A stretch of 64,000 nt of DNA from Amycolatopsis marina (GCF_900111885.1 NZ_FOKG01000002.1:147825-211824), one strand, 5' to 3'; positions 7,665-16,188 are shown, counted from the stretch's first letter. Notes: a model not told the origin generated them from the letters alone. Translations and numbers: made by a program.

Positions 7665-9467
7665 CTACCGACTTGTGAATGACCCTCCCCGGGTGTAGTC
7701 CTTGAACCCCTTGCCGGTCTTGCGCCCGAGCCTGCCCGCGGTCACCAGATGCTCCAGCAGCGGAGCCGGTGCGAATCCGGCCTCACGGAACTCGTTGTAC
7801 AGGGTGCGCTGGATGGCCAGCGACACGTCCAGGCCGACCACGTCCAGCAACTCGAACGGGCCCATCGGCAGACCACAGCCGACCTTCATCGCCGTGTCGA
7901 TGTCGTCGGCCTCGGCGTAGTGCGCCTCGAGCATCTTCACCGCATCGTTGAGGTACGGGAAGAGCAGTGCGTTCACGATGAAGCCCGCCCGGTCGCCACA
8001 GTGCACCGGGTGTTTGCCGACCGCGGCACAGAGCGCGTGCCCTGTGGCGAGTACGTCGGGTGCCGTCGCGATGGTGGACACCACCTCGACCAGCTTCATC
8101 ACCGGGGCCGGATTGAAGAAGTGCAGGCCGAGTACGTCACCGGGCCGGGAGGTGGCCGCCGCACACTCGATCACGGGTAGCGAGGAGGTCGTGGTGGCGA
8201 GGACCGCGCCGGGCTTCACCACCTCGTCGAGTGCCGCGAAGACAGCCTGTTTGACCGCCAGGTCCTCGGCGACGGCCTCGATCACCAGGTCGACGTCGGC
8301 GAGTTCGTCGAACTCCACCGCGGGCACGATCCGGGCGAGCGCGGCCGCGGCGTCCTCTTCGGACAGCCTGCCCTTGACCACCTGCTTGTCGAGCGACTTC
8401 TTCACCCGGGCGATCGAGGCCTCCGCCTTGTCTGCGCTTCGTGCTCGCAGCACGACGGGGTACCCCCGCTTGACGAACACCTCCACGATTCCGGTGGCCA
8501 TCGTGCCGGTCCCGATGACCCCGACCTTGCGCACCGGGCGTGCCATCGCGGTGTCCGGTGTGGACGATTCCGCCGCCGTCGAGTCCGCCACCACCGTCGG
8601 CGAGTCCGGCGCGTCATAGGCGTAGAAGCCGCGTCCGGTCTTCCGGCCGAGCAGGCCCGCGGTGATCATCTGCTTCAGCAGCGGCGCGGGGGCGTGCAGC
8701 CGGTTGCGCGACTGGTGGTACATCGTGTCGAGAATCTCGTACGCGGTGTCGAGGCCGATCAGGTCCAGCAGGGCGAGCGGACCCATCGGATAGCCGCAGC
8801 CGAACCGCATGGCGGCGTCGAGGTCCTCGCGAGTGGCGTAGCGCTGCTCGTACATGCGCACGGCGTGGTTGAGGTAGCCGAACAGCAGTGCGTTGGCGAT
8901 GAAACCGGCCCGATCGCCGATCACCACAGGTTCCTTGCCCAGCCGCTCGGCGAACGCCACGACATCGGTGACGACGTCGGGCTCGGTCATCACCGTGCGC
9001 ACCACCTCGATCAGCTTCAGCACCGGAGCCGGGTTGAAGAAGTGCATCCCGACGACCTTGCCGGGGCGGGACGTGTGCACACCGATCTCGGTGATCGACA
9101 GCGAGGACGTGTTGGAGGCCAGCACGGTGTCCGGCCCGGTGATCTTGTCCAGCTGGGCGAACAGTTCCGCCTTCTGCTCCAGGCTCTCCGGGATGGCCTC
9201 CACCACCAGTTCCACATCGGCAAGGTCGGCGAGCGACGTCGTGTAGGTGATCAGCCCGAGCAGGTCGGCGCGCTCCCGATCGTCCAGCTTCCCCTTGTCG
9301 AGCGCCCGCTCCGTGGAATGCTCGATATGTCCCCTGCCCCGGGCGACTCCCTCGTCGTCGATTTCGACGGCGACCACGGAGAGACCGCTGCGAGCGAGCA
9401 CCTCGGCGATTCCGGCCCCCATCGTGCCGAGTCCGACCACTCCCACCCTGCTGATGTCCCGCGCCAC
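7665..9467 (-). CDS. Tandem double-domain 3-hydroxyacyl-CoA dehydrogenase
   Basis: The 600-residue protein is two complete 3-hydroxyacyl-CoA dehydrogenases in a row. Each has an NAD-binding motif (GVVGLGTMGAGIAEVL near residue 8; GVIGTGTMATGIVEVF near 308), a catalytic-His segment GMHFFNPAP or GLHFFNPAP, and the C-terminal GRKTGRGFYAY or GRKTGKGFKDY. It oxidises (S)-3-hydroxyacyl-CoA, such as 3-hydroxybutyryl-CoA, with NAD in fatty-acid or butyrate metabolism. GTG 9467 has a perfect GGAGG site upstream. Both copies appear catalytically complete, so this is a true fusion duplication and not a fused relic. Confidence 0.9.
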   Translation of the reverse strand: MARDISRVGVVGLGTMGAGIAEVLARSGLSVVAVEIDDEGVARGRGHIEHSTERALDKGKLDDRERADLLGLITYTTSLADLADVELVVEAIPESLEQKAELFAQLDKITGPDTVLASNTSSLSITEIGVHTSRPGKVVGMHFFNPAPVLKLIEVVRTVMTEPDVVTDVVAFAERLGKEPVVIGDRAGFIANALLFGYLNHAVRMYEQRYATREDLDAAMRFGCGYPMGPLALLDLIGLDTAYEILDTMYHQSRNRLHAPAPLLKQMITAGLLGRKTGRGFYAYDAPDSPTVVADSTAAESSTPDTAMARPVRKVGVIGTGTMATGIVEVFVKRGYPVVLRARSADKAEASIARVKKSLDKQVVKGRLSEEDAAAALARIVPAVEFDELADVDLVIEAVAEDLAVKQAVFAALDEVVKPGAVLATTTSSLPVIECAAATSRPGDVLGLHFFNPAPVMKLVEVVSTIATAPDVLATGHALCAAVGKHPVHCGDRAGFIVNALLFPYLNDAVKMLEAHYAEADDIDTAMKVGCGLPMGPFELLDVVGLDVSLAIQRTLYNEFREAGFAPAPLLEHLVTAGRLGRKTGKGFKDYTRGGSFTSR

Positions 9468-9575
9468 GGCCGACCTCCGATGGTTACTCGCTAGTAGTTT
9501 CGGGGCTGATAGTGCCATGGGAACGGCACGCGGTACCGGCGTCGGCCGCTCGGAATCGAGTCAGAACCGCCAGAA

Positions 9576-10538
9576 CTACCCGGTCGGAAGAGATTGCCAG
9601 ACCACGTTCGCGAGTTTTCGTGCCGCGGAGCACGCATCCTGCGCGGCGACCTCTCGCACGAAGACCGAGGCGATCTCCACGGTGCCGGGCGCGATCTGTC
9701 CAGCCGACATGTGCTGCGTCAGCACCAGGCACGAGCCGGGTTCCTCCACGCGCAACACGGAATCTCGCCCGCCAATCACCGCGGACCTGTCATCCGCGTA
9801 CTCCTGAAGTGAGTCTTCGAGACTGAATTTCACAATCGCGGAGGGCTCCTGCACATCGAAGCGCCCCCACAGGCACCAATGTCCAGACGGGGGAACTCTC
9901 GCCTCGGCCGCCACCCCGAGTGCGGTGGCTACATCCTCCTCAGCTGCTGTCGTGCAGGCATCAACGACCCCGAACGAGTTCGGCTCGAACTCCATTCGCG
10001 TGACTGGTCGACCGCTCTCGACCCAACGCCGGACACCGTCGGCAACGACCCCGGTGATCGAACACAGATCCTCCTTGGCCGCAGCCTCTTCGGAGGCAGT
10101 TATCTGCAGGCTGATGTCGTCTGGGAACAGGAGGAAGTGAACACACGCTGCCGGATCGATGTCGTCGTATCGATCGATCCGCAGGCCCCGACTGTGGTTC
10201 ACCGTCTCGTCCGGCTCGCGGGGCAGCACACTGTCCGACTCATCGGCCAGCTCGCCGATCGACACATCCGCCGACACACCCGCCGAGTTCTCCACCCGGA
10301 GTTGACAGTCGTCGAAGTCCCGGCGCTCGTCGAGTACCCGTACACCGTCCAGCCCGCTGTGACCGAGTTCAAAAAACCCGCAGTAGTCGATCGTGCTGAA
10401 GTCTCCGAACACCTGTTTCGCGGTCAGAGGTGTCGTGTCTACCGGCTCCCGCACCCCATCGAAAGCTGGGGAACAGCCGGCTACCACGACCGCCACCAGA
10501 CATGCGACGAACGAGCGAACTCTCCCCAGTGGTCCCAC
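9576..10538 (-). CDS. Secreted lipoprotein, DUF3558-like
   Basis: The 320-residue product has a lipoprotein signal with lipobox VVAGC (Cys at about residue 22) after a hydrophobic stretch SFVACLVAVVVAG. The mature part contains two similar halves with paired cysteines (IDYCGFF...DDCQL; VVDACTT...HWCLW), a layout like actinobacterial DUF3558 lipoproteins. It would be anchored on the outer face of the membrane. GTG 10538 lies 2 bp after the dhaM stop, so it is probably the last gene of the dihydroxyacetone kinase operon, although a role in that pathway is not evident. Confidence 0.72.
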   Translation of the reverse strand: MGPLGRVRSFVACLVAVVVAGCSPAFDGVREPVDTTPLTAKQVFGDFSTIDYCGFFELGHSGLDGVRVLDERRDFDDCQLRVENSAGVSADVSIGELADESDSVLPREPDETVNHSRGLRIDRYDDIDPAACVHFLLFPDDISLQITASEEAAAKEDLCSITGVVADGVRRWVESGRPVTRMEFEPNSFGVVDACTTAAEEDVATALGVAAEARVPPSGHWCLWGRFDVQEPSAIVKFSLEDSLQEYADDRSAVIGGRDSVLRVEEPGSCLVLTQHMSAGQIAPGTVEIASVFVREVAAQDACSAARKLANVVWQSLPTG

Positions 10539-10540
10539 GA

Positions 10541-11218
10541 CTATTCGAAGTCACGTTCGACGAGCGCGTTGATCCGCTCCACGGCCTCCGCAGCCTGCTC
10601 GCCCCGCACCCGGATCTCGATCTGGTCGCCCTGTCGGGCGCCGAGCGACATCAGTGCGAGCACGCTCGCGGCGTCGGCCTCCTGCTCGCCGAGCCGCACC
10701 CGCACCTCGGCGTCGAGCCCGGCCACACTGCGGGCCAGCAGCGCCGCGGGGCGGGCGTGCAGGCCGACCTCGTTGCGCAGAGTCACCTCGATGCGCCGGT
10801 CCGCTTCGGCGCCGAGCACGGCCGGCGTCGTCTCACGGTCCGGCGCCGCTCCTGCCGCTGCGGCCGACTCCGCGACCCGGTCGCGGTCGGCGCCGCCCTG
10901 CGCGGTCACCGCGGCGGCCACCGCGCCCTCGACCAGCGGCGCGTCCACAACGACCGCGGTGTCCGGTTCGGCCAGCGACTCGACCACGAGTTCCGCGGTC
11001 ATCTGCGCGCTGCCCAGGTCGTAGAGCAGCACCACGCCCGCACCGGTGTTCGCCTCCCCCGCCGCTGCCAGCACCGAGTCGTAGTCCGTGCCGATGCCGC
11101 CGTCCGGCAATCCGCCCGCGGGCAGCACGGCCACATCGGGAGCCATCTGCCGCGCCAGTTCCGCAACGCCCTCGGCGAGTTTCGCGCTGTGCGAGACGAT
11201 CACCAGTCCGACTGTCAT
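10541..11218 (-). CDS. dhaM: Dihydroxyacetone kinase phosphotransfer subunit (EIIA-HPr)
   Basis: The 225-residue protein has an N-terminal mannose-EIIA-like DhaM domain (MTVGLVIVSHSAKLAEGVAE, phosphorylatable His10; about 1-125). An Ala/Asp-rich linker follows, then a full HPr domain (NEVGLHARPAALLA with His154, and SLGARQGDQIEI; about 142-225). It carries phosphate from the PTS to the ADP bound in DhaL. Unlike the E. coli protein it lacks an enzyme I domain, so general EI must feed it. ATG 11218 follows a GGAGG site that is the last of several repeated copies of this junction. Confidence 0.92.
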   Translation of the reverse strand: MTVGLVIVSHSAKLAEGVAELARQMAPDVAVLPAGGLPDGGIGTDYDSVLAAAGEANTGAGVVLLYDLGSAQMTAELVVESLAEPDTAVVVDAPLVEGAVAAAVTAQGGADRDRVAESAAAAGAAPDRETTPAVLGAEADRRIEVTLRNEVGLHARPAALLARSVAGLDAEVRVRLGEQEADAASVLALMSLGARQGDQIEIRVRGEQAAEAVERINALVERDFE

Positions 11219-11256
11219 TTCGCCGCCTCCGCGGTAGCAATCGCGTCGGCGGTCAT
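11215..11256 (-). CDS. Coupled mini-ORF 3 between dhaL and dhaM
   Basis: The mini-ORF encodes MTADAIATAEAAK and its TGA overlaps the dhaM ATG (ATGA). Its own ATG overlaps the previous mini-ORF stop in the same way. A GGAGG site precedes it at 7 nt. Compared with the other two units it differs at three codons (V to A, F to A, and I/L), and keeps TAD and TAEAAK. It may serve only to carry ribosomes across the junction. Whether the peptide is stable is unknown. Confidence 0.4.
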   Translation of the reverse strand: MTADAIATAEAAK

Positions 11257-11294
11257 TTCGCCGCCTCCGCGGTAAAAAGTACGTCGGCGGTCAC
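11253..11294 (-). CDS. Coupled mini-ORF 2 between dhaL and dhaM
   Basis: The middle unit starts with GTG and reads VTADVLFTAEAAK before a TGA that overlaps the next ATG. It has the same GGAGG site at 7 nt. The 38-bp unit length equals 13 sense codons plus stop minus the 4-base overlap, which lets every unit end exactly where the next begins. Confidence 0.4.
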   Translation of the reverse strand: MTADVLFTAEAAK

Positions 11295-11332
11295 TTCGCC
11301 GCCTCCGCGGTAAAAATTACGTCGGCGGTCAT
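11291..11332 (-). CDS. Coupled mini-ORF 1 between dhaL and dhaM
   Basis: The first unit reads MTADVIFTAEAAK. Its ATG overlaps the TGA of dhaL, and its TGA overlaps the GTG of mini-ORF 2. The tail TAEAAK repeats the C-terminal end of DhaL (FAEAAK), which shows that the unit arose by duplication of the dhaL 3' end together with the junction. Confidence 0.4.
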   Translation of the reverse strand: MTADVIFTAEAAK

Positions 11333-11952
11333 TTCGCCGCCTCCGCGAAACTGCGAACCAACAACGCGGTGGACCGGGCACCAGGATCAAGGTGACCAGC
11401 GCTGCGCTCGCCGAGATAGGACGCCCGCCCCTTGCGGGCCACGAGATCCACAGTGGACCTTGCACCCTCGTCGGCGGCATCCGCCGCAGCGGCCAGGACC
11501 TCGGCGACCGAACCACCCTTCGCGGCCTCCACGGCGGCGACCGCGGGAACGAGCGCGTCGACCATGGTCTTGTCGCCCTGCTCCGCCTTGCCGCGGGCCT
11601 GCACCCCCTCCAGTGCCGCACGCAGTGCCGTCGCCACATCGGCGGCGTCCAACTCGGACCGGTCGCCCAGAGCGGTCGCTGCTCGCAGAAACGCCGTGCC
11701 GTACAACGGTCCCGCCGCGCCACCCACCTTGGAGATCAGGGTGGTGGCGGCGACCTTCAGCACTGCCCCGGGGGTATCCGGCACAGCGGTGTCGAGTGTG
11801 GACAACACCGCGGTGAACCCCCGCTTCATGTTCTCGCCGTGATCACCGTCGCCGATCTCGCGGTCGAGTTCCACCAGTTCGTCCCGGTGTTCGTCGATCA
11901 CAGCGGCCGCCGACCGCAGTGCCTCGGCGATGTCGGTCGCGCTACATCCCAT
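11329..11952 (-). CDS. dhaL: Dihydroxyacetone kinase ADP-binding subunit
   Basis: The 207-residue protein carries the DhaL signature EIGDGDHGENMKRGF (about 30-44), whose aspartates coordinate the magnesium ions that hold ADP. It continues with KVGGAAGPLYGTAFLRAA and a C-terminal SYLGERSAGHLDPGA. In PTS-type kinases the bound ADP is a permanent cofactor rephosphorylated by DhaM. ATG 11952 lies 1 bp after the dhaK stop, indicating translational coupling. The last residues, FAEAAK, are the source of the 38-bp repeat that follows. Confidence 0.93.
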   Translation of the reverse strand: MGCSATDIAEALRSAAAVIDEHRDELVELDREIGDGDHGENMKRGFTAVLSTLDTAVPDTPGAVLKVAATTLISKVGGAAGPLYGTAFLRAATALGDRSELDAADVATALRAALEGVQARGKAEQGDKTMVDALVPAVAAVEAAKGGSVAEVLAAAADAADEGARSTVDLVARKGRASYLGERSAGHLDPGARSTALLVRSFAEAAK

Positions 11953-11953
11953 G

Positions 11954-12955
11954 TCAGACTCCCCAGCGCAACGCGGCGGTGCGCACCGGCGCGTCCCACA
12001 GCTCGATCAGTTCGTCATCCAGTTTCATCAGCGTGAGGCTGATCCCCTGCATCTCCAGACTGGTGACGTAGGGACCGACGAGCCTACGGCGCACGGTGAT
12101 GCCGCGCTCGGCGAGCAGCCGCTCCGCGATGCCGTGGGCGAGGTAGAGCTCGAGTTGCGGAGTGCCGCCCATCGAGTTGGTGAACAACAGCACCTCATCG
12201 CCGCGCTCGAACGGGAGGTCCTCCGTCACCGCGGAGAGCAATCGCCGCACCAGCGCGTCAGCCGACTCGGCCGGGATGCGCTCGCGGCCTGGCTCCCCGT
12301 GGATGCCGATGCCGAACTCGATCTCGTCCTCGGCGAGGGTGAAGCTGGGCTCCCCGACATGTGGCACGGTCGGCGCGGTCAGGGCGACCCCCATCGATCT
12401 GACCTGGCCGACGATCTTGCGTGCCAGCGCCTCGACCTGATCGAGCGAGTCCCCACGCTCGGCCGCGGCTCCGGTCAGCTTCTCCAGCAGCACCGTTCCA
12501 CCGACACCGCGACGGCCCGCGGTGAACGTGGAGTCCGCGACGGCGACGTCGTCGTCGATCACCACGGATCGCACGTCCTGCCCGTCAGCCGCGGCCAGCT
12601 CGGCCGCGGTCTCGAAGTTCAGTACGTCGCCGGTGTAGTTCTTCACGATGAGCAGAGCACCAGCCTCGCCCGTCGTGGCGGAGACGGCGGCCTGCACCGC
12701 GTCCGGTGTCGGAGAAGTGAAGACCTCACCAGGGACGGCGGCATGCAGCATGCCCGGCCCGACGAACCCGCCGTGCAGCGGCTCGTGCCCGGAACCCCCG
12801 CCGGAGATCACCGCGACCTTGCCCGGCAACGGTGCGTCCGCTCGCACGACGACCGCCGGGTCCTCCTGCACCCTGAGCAGGTCGGCGTGGGCGAGGGCGA
12901 GTCCGCGCAGCGACTCGGCGACCACCGCCGCCGGATCGTTGATGATCTTCTTCAT
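11954..12955 (-). CDS. dhaK: Dihydroxyacetone kinase substrate-binding subunit
   Basis: The 333-residue protein begins MKKIINDPAAVV and has the dihydroxyacetone site: VISGGGSGHEPLHGGFVG with a His near residue 56, and FGIGIHGEPG, whose His forms the covalent hemiaminal with dihydroxyacetone. With DhaL and DhaM it converts dihydroxyacetone to DHAP for glycolysis, using PEP-derived phosphate. ATG 12955 has a GGAGG site about 5 nt upstream. It is the first gene of dhaK-dhaL-(mini-ORFs)-dhaM-lipoprotein. An upstream extension to 13201 has no ribosome-binding site and is rejected. Confidence 0.94.
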   Translation of the reverse strand: MKKIINDPAAVVAESLRGLALAHADLLRVQEDPAVVVRADAPLPGKVAVISGGGSGHEPLHGGFVGPGMLHAAVPGEVFTSPTPDAVQAAVSATTGEAGALLIVKNYTGDVLNFETAAELAAADGQDVRSVVIDDDVAVADSTFTAGRRGVGGTVLLEKLTGAAAERGDSLDQVEALARKIVGQVRSMGVALTAPTVPHVGEPSFTLAEDEIEFGIGIHGEPGRERIPAESADALVRRLLSAVTEDLPFERGDEVLLFTNSMGGTPQLELYLAHGIAERLLAERGITVRRRLVGPYVTSLEMQGISLTLMKLDDELIELWDAPVRTAALRWGV

Positions 12956-13040
12956 GCTGACCTCCGGCGTTCGGGCGGGCGGGTACGCCCCATTCCTACC
13001 GTCGATCACCCGCCCGCGCCAAGCACACGCCGCGGACGGG

Positions 13041-14075
13041 CTACGGCAGCCCGGCGGCCACCTTCGTGGCCAGAACCTTCGCCTTCCCGCAGGCGTCGTC
13101 GGTTTTCGCGTCGGCGTCGCGGTTCCGGTATTCGAGGGCGACCAACTCGCCCAGAGTCTCGTCGATCGGTCGGTGCACCCAACTGATGGCGCACTGTGCA
13201 CTGTCCGGTGAGGTCACCTTCTGGTAGCCGGTCACCCCACCGCCGAGGTCGACCTCCTCGGCCGCATCCTGGACGCTCGGCAGGTGTCCCAGCCGGTATC
13301 CAAGCGTGAGGTCGGTGCCGCGGGAGTTCCAGGTGCAGTCGTGCAGGCTTGTGGCGCGCTTGTCGACCTCGCCGGTGAGGACGTCGCCCGTGGCGGCGTC
13401 ATCCAGGCCGGTACACGGATCGAGCCCGACCACTGACCCTTCCGGCTGCTCGACGGTGGCGGGCTCCGCACGAAGCATGGTGATCACCTTCTGCAGGACG
13501 GTCCGGCCGGCGCGGCACGGGTCACCGCCCTCGTACTTCACCTGCGCGGTGATGCCAAGGTCCGGGTCGCGGCTCGTCAGGGCGCTCACGAAACAGTTGC
13601 CCTCCTCCAGCGAGTTCTCCGCCAGCGGAAGGCCCTCGACATTGCCGGTCGGCTTCTCGAGGCCGAGCAGGTCACCCAGTTGCAAGGAGACGCTGACCTT
13701 CTTGCCCCCCGCGTCCTGCGCCGTGTTGGCACAGCGGTCCCAACCCGAGACGCGGGGCTCGCCGGGAGTGCCGAGTTCACTCAGGACATCCGGTCCGACC
13801 AGCGGGCAGGGATCGACCAGGCGCAGCGCCTCGGCCGCGACCGCGGGATCGGTGATCGGACCGGTGGGCACCTCGCCCTGGCTGCCGCTGCCCGGCTCCG
13901 CGGGGACGGTGGTGCGCTGGAAGTTGGCCTTACCCAGGTCCTGGCCACCACATGCCACCAGGACAAGGGCAAGGACGAGGCCGAGCGCGACGGTCGGCAG
14001 GCGGCGATGAGCTGCGGGAAACACGGATGCCACGGTAGCGGGGCGGACCCCGCCACCGTGGCGAGACGTGGTCAT
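13041..14075 (-). CDS. DUF3558 lipoprotein
   Basis: The 344-residue protein has a hydrophobic signal (LPTVALGLVLALVLVACGG) with lipobox LVAC and a low-complexity linker. Two DUF3558-like halves follow: DPCPLVGPDVLSELGTPGEP with Cys, SGWDRCANT, then GLDPCTGLDD and SLHDCTWNS. DUF3558 proteins are actinobacterial cell-surface lipoproteins of unknown function. Its start codon overlaps the stop of the upstream small membrane gene by 4 bp (ATGA 14072-14075), so it belongs to the symporter transcript. Confidence 0.82.
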   Translation of the reverse strand: MTTSRHGGGVRPATVASVFPAAHRRLPTVALGLVLALVLVACGGQDLGKANFQRTTVPAEPGSGSQGEVPTGPITDPAVAAEALRLVDPCPLVGPDVLSELGTPGEPRVSGWDRCANTAQDAGGKKVSVSLQLGDLLGLEKPTGNVEGLPLAENSLEEGNCFVSALTSRDPDLGITAQVKYEGGDPCRAGRTVLQKVITMLRAEPATVEQPEGSVVGLDPCTGLDDAATGDVLTGEVDKRATSLHDCTWNSRGTDLTLGYRLGHLPSVQDAAEEVDLGGGVTGYQKVTSPDSAQCAISWVHRPIDETLGELVALEYRNRDADAKTDDACGKAKVLATKVAAGLP

Positions 14076-14350
14076 TCAGACCGTGGCGTCGGCTCCTGGT
14101 CGCCGTCCTCCGCCGGAACTCGCAGTGGGCGGATCTTCACCCAGGCCACGAAGGACGCCGCGAACAGCAGCATGCCGAGTCCGGCCCAGAGGTTGATGTT
14201 GAGCCCGTCGGCCTTGGCGAGTTCGGCTTCGGTGGTGAAGCCGATGCCCAGGATCGTGATGACGAGCCCGTACACGCCGATGAGCAGCGCGATCACCATG
14301 CGGATGTCAAAGGCACCCGCGCGCTTTGTCGATTCTGAATCCGTTGCCAT
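14072..14350 (-). CDS. Small two-helix membrane protein of the symporter operon
   Basis: A 92-residue protein with two predicted membrane helices (MVIALLIGVYGLVITILGIGF, about 18-38; LWAGLGMLLFAASFVAWVKI, about 54-73) separated by TEAELAKADGLNIN, and a charged C-terminal tail. It starts 12 bp after the sodium:solute symporter and overlaps the following lipoprotein start. The arrangement recalls the small accessory proteins that accompany some SSS transporters. No biochemical function is known. Confidence 0.75.
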   Translation of the reverse strand: MATDSESTKRAGAFDIRMVIALLIGVYGLVITILGIGFTTEAELAKADGLNINLWAGLGMLLFAASFVAWVKIRPLRVPAEDGDQEPTPRSE

Positions 14351-14362
14351 TGCTCGCCCCTC

Positions 14363-16066
14363 CTAGAAGAAGATGATGTTCAGGACGATGATCAGGACCA
14401 GCGCGATCCCGGCCAGTGTGACCGGGTTGCGGTACCAGCCCGCGTCCTCACCAGTGGTGGAGTGCTGGCGAGTCTCCTTCGGCGTGAGCGAGTAAACCAG
14501 ACCGGCCAGCTCGGCCTCCGGCTTCGGCTGTGTCCGGTAGGTGACCGCGACACTCACGACGATGTCGACCACGAAGGCCGCACCGGCTCCGACGAACGCC
14601 GCACCCTGGCCCGGCAGGTCCCAGACGCCGGTCTCGGCGAGCACGAACACCGTGATGGCGGAGAACGTACCGGTGACCAGACCAACCCAACCGGCGGTCG
14701 GGGTCATCCGCTTCCAGAACATACCGAGGATGAACGTGGCGAACAGCGGCGCGTTGAAGAACGAGAACAGCTGCTGCAGGTAGTCCATCAGGTTGCTGTA
14801 GGTGGAGGCGATGAACGCGGTGCCGATCGCGAGGATGGTCGCGCCCGCGGTGACCGTGCGGCCCACCTGCAGGTAGTACCCGTCCGGCCGGTCCTTCTTG
14901 ATGTAGGCCTGCCAGATGTCGTACGTGAACACGGTGTTGAACGAACTCAGGTTCGCGGCCATACCGGCCATGAACGAGGCCAGCAGACCGGCGATGGCGA
15001 TACCGAGCATGCCGTTGGGCAGCAGGTCGCGCATGAGCAGCAGCAGCGCGTCGTTGAACGTCGCCCCACTGGGTGCGCCCTCGCCGCTCATCAGGGCGGC
15101 CTTGTTCTCGCCGAGAAGTTCGGTGACCGTGACGCCGGCGATCATGCCCGGAATGATCACGATGAAGGGAACGAACATCTTCGGGAACGCACCGATGATC
15201 GGCGTGCGCCGGGCGGCCGACATGCTCTTGGACGCCATGGCGCGCTGGACCTCGACGAAGTTGGTGGTCCAGTAGCCGAACGAGAGCACGAACCCGAGAC
15301 CGAACACCAGACCGAGGACCGAGAGGAAGTTGCTGCCGAAGCCCGTGAGCTCGTTGCCGGGCCAGGCACTCAACTGCTCGGCACCGCCGGGACCGCCGGA
15401 GATCTTCTCGACCAGGCCGTCCCAGCCGCCGACCTTGTAGAGGCCGACGATCGTCAGTGGCAGCAGCGCCGCGACGATGACGAAGAACTGCAGCACCTCG
15501 TTGTAGATGGCGGCGGAGAGCCCGCCGAGTGCGGTGTACGCCAGCACGATGACGGCGGCGAGGATCACCGACACCCAGATCGGCCAGCCGAGCAGCAGGT
15601 TGACCACGCTCGCGAGCAGGAACAGGTTCGCGCCCGCGATCAGGACCTGCGCCGTGGCGAAGCTGATGCCGTTGACCAGATGCGCGGTGTTGTTGAACCG
15701 GCGGCGCATGAACTCGGGGACACTGCGCACCTTGGAGCCGTAGTAGAACGGCATCATCACGACACCGAGGAACAGCATCGCCGGTACCGCGCCGATCCAG
15801 AAATAATGCGCGGTCGGCATCCCGTATTGCGCACCGTTGGCCGACATTCCCATGACCTCGATGGCGCCGAGGTTCGCGGAGATGAAGGCCAGGCCGGTCA
15901 CCCAGGCGGGCAGCGATCGTCCGGAAAGGAAGAAGTCCAGGCTGCTCGACACCTGCCTGCGGGCGAGGTAGCCAATCGTCAGCACCAGGACGAAGTAGAA
16001 CGCGAGCAACAGATAGTCGATCGCGTTCGCATCGAGGCGCAGATCCGCCTCGGCCAGCACGTGCAC
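14363..16066 (-). CDS. Sodium:solute symporter (SSS family)
   Basis: The product is about 567 residues with around 13-14 membrane helices. Diagnostic segments are DYLLLAFYFVLVLTIGYLA (TM1), SSLDFFLSGRSLPAWVTGLA, ISANLGAIEVMGMSANGAQY and VPEFMRRRF. The last two are typical of the SGLT-like sugar/inositol branch. It would import a solute driven by the sodium gradient; the substrate is not readable from sequence. GTG 16066 (VHVLAEADLRLDANAIDY) is preferred from resemblance to homologues; ATG 16099 would add 11 residues. The upstream gap holds a promoter candidate and an inverted repeat. Confidence 0.88.
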   Translation of the reverse strand: MHVLAEADLRLDANAIDYLLLAFYFVLVLTIGYLARRQVSSSLDFFLSGRSLPAWVTGLAFISANLGAIEVMGMSANGAQYGMPTAHYFWIGAVPAMLFLGVVMMPFYYGSKVRSVPEFMRRRFNNTAHLVNGISFATAQVLIAGANLFLLASVVNLLLGWPIWVSVILAAVIVLAYTALGGLSAAIYNEVLQFFVIVAALLPLTIVGLYKVGGWDGLVEKISGGPGGAEQLSAWPGNELTGFGSNFLSVLGLVFGLGFVLSFGYWTTNFVEVQRAMASKSMSAARRTPIIGAFPKMFVPFIVIIPGMIAGVTVTELLGENKAALMSGEGAPSGATFNDALLLLMRDLLPNGMLGIAIAGLLASFMAGMAANLSSFNTVFTYDIWQAYIKKDRPDGYYLQVGRTVTAGATILAIGTAFIASTYSNLMDYLQQLFSFFNAPLFATFILGMFWKRMTPTAGWVGLVTGTFSAITVFVLAETGVWDLPGQGAAFVGAGAAFVVDIVVSVAVTYRTQPKPEAELAGLVYSLTPKETRQHSTTGEDAGWYRNPVTLAGIALVLIIVLNIIFF

Positions 16067-16126
16067 TCGAGCCACCCCACTTCGCACATCATCCAACAAG
16101 AAGCACCAGGAACTAGCGACGAGCGC

Positions 16127-16155
16127 ACATTACTGCATGTTTTCCCACAGATGAA
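16127..16155 (-). promoter_or_regulatory. Candidate promoter for the symporter operon
   Basis: On the minus strand TTCATC (16150-16155) and TAATGT (16127-16132) are separated by 17 bp. This would place the transcription start about 50-60 bp ahead of the symporter GTG. The -35 match is only fair. Confidence 0.35.
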
Positions 16156-16169
16156 CGCGGGCGGCCCGA

Positions 16170-16188
16170 CGTGTCTTGTTCTGACACG
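16170..16188. promoter_or_regulatory. Inverted repeat, possible operator upstream of symporter
   Basis: CGTGTC (16170-16175), a 7-bp spacer and GACACG (16183-16188) form a perfect 6-bp inverted repeat 15 bp upstream of the proposed -35. The rest of the 280-bp gap between the symporter and the GntR gene shows no open gene. Confidence 0.35.

Larger units (their letters stand above)
11217..11347. repeat. 38-bp tandem repeat at dhaL-dhaM junction
   Basis: Three full units (11217-11254, 11255-11292, 11293-11330) and a partial fourth (11331-11347, inside the dhaL 3' end) share the core TTCGCCGCCTCCGCG followed by a variable middle and GTCGGCGGTC. Units differ at a few positions, so the duplication is not entirely recent. 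Confidence 0.95.

Noticed and set aside
11215..11347. CRISPR-like reading of the 38-bp repeats
   Set aside because: There are no spacers between units and the repeats lie inside a coding junction; this is a simple tandem duplication.
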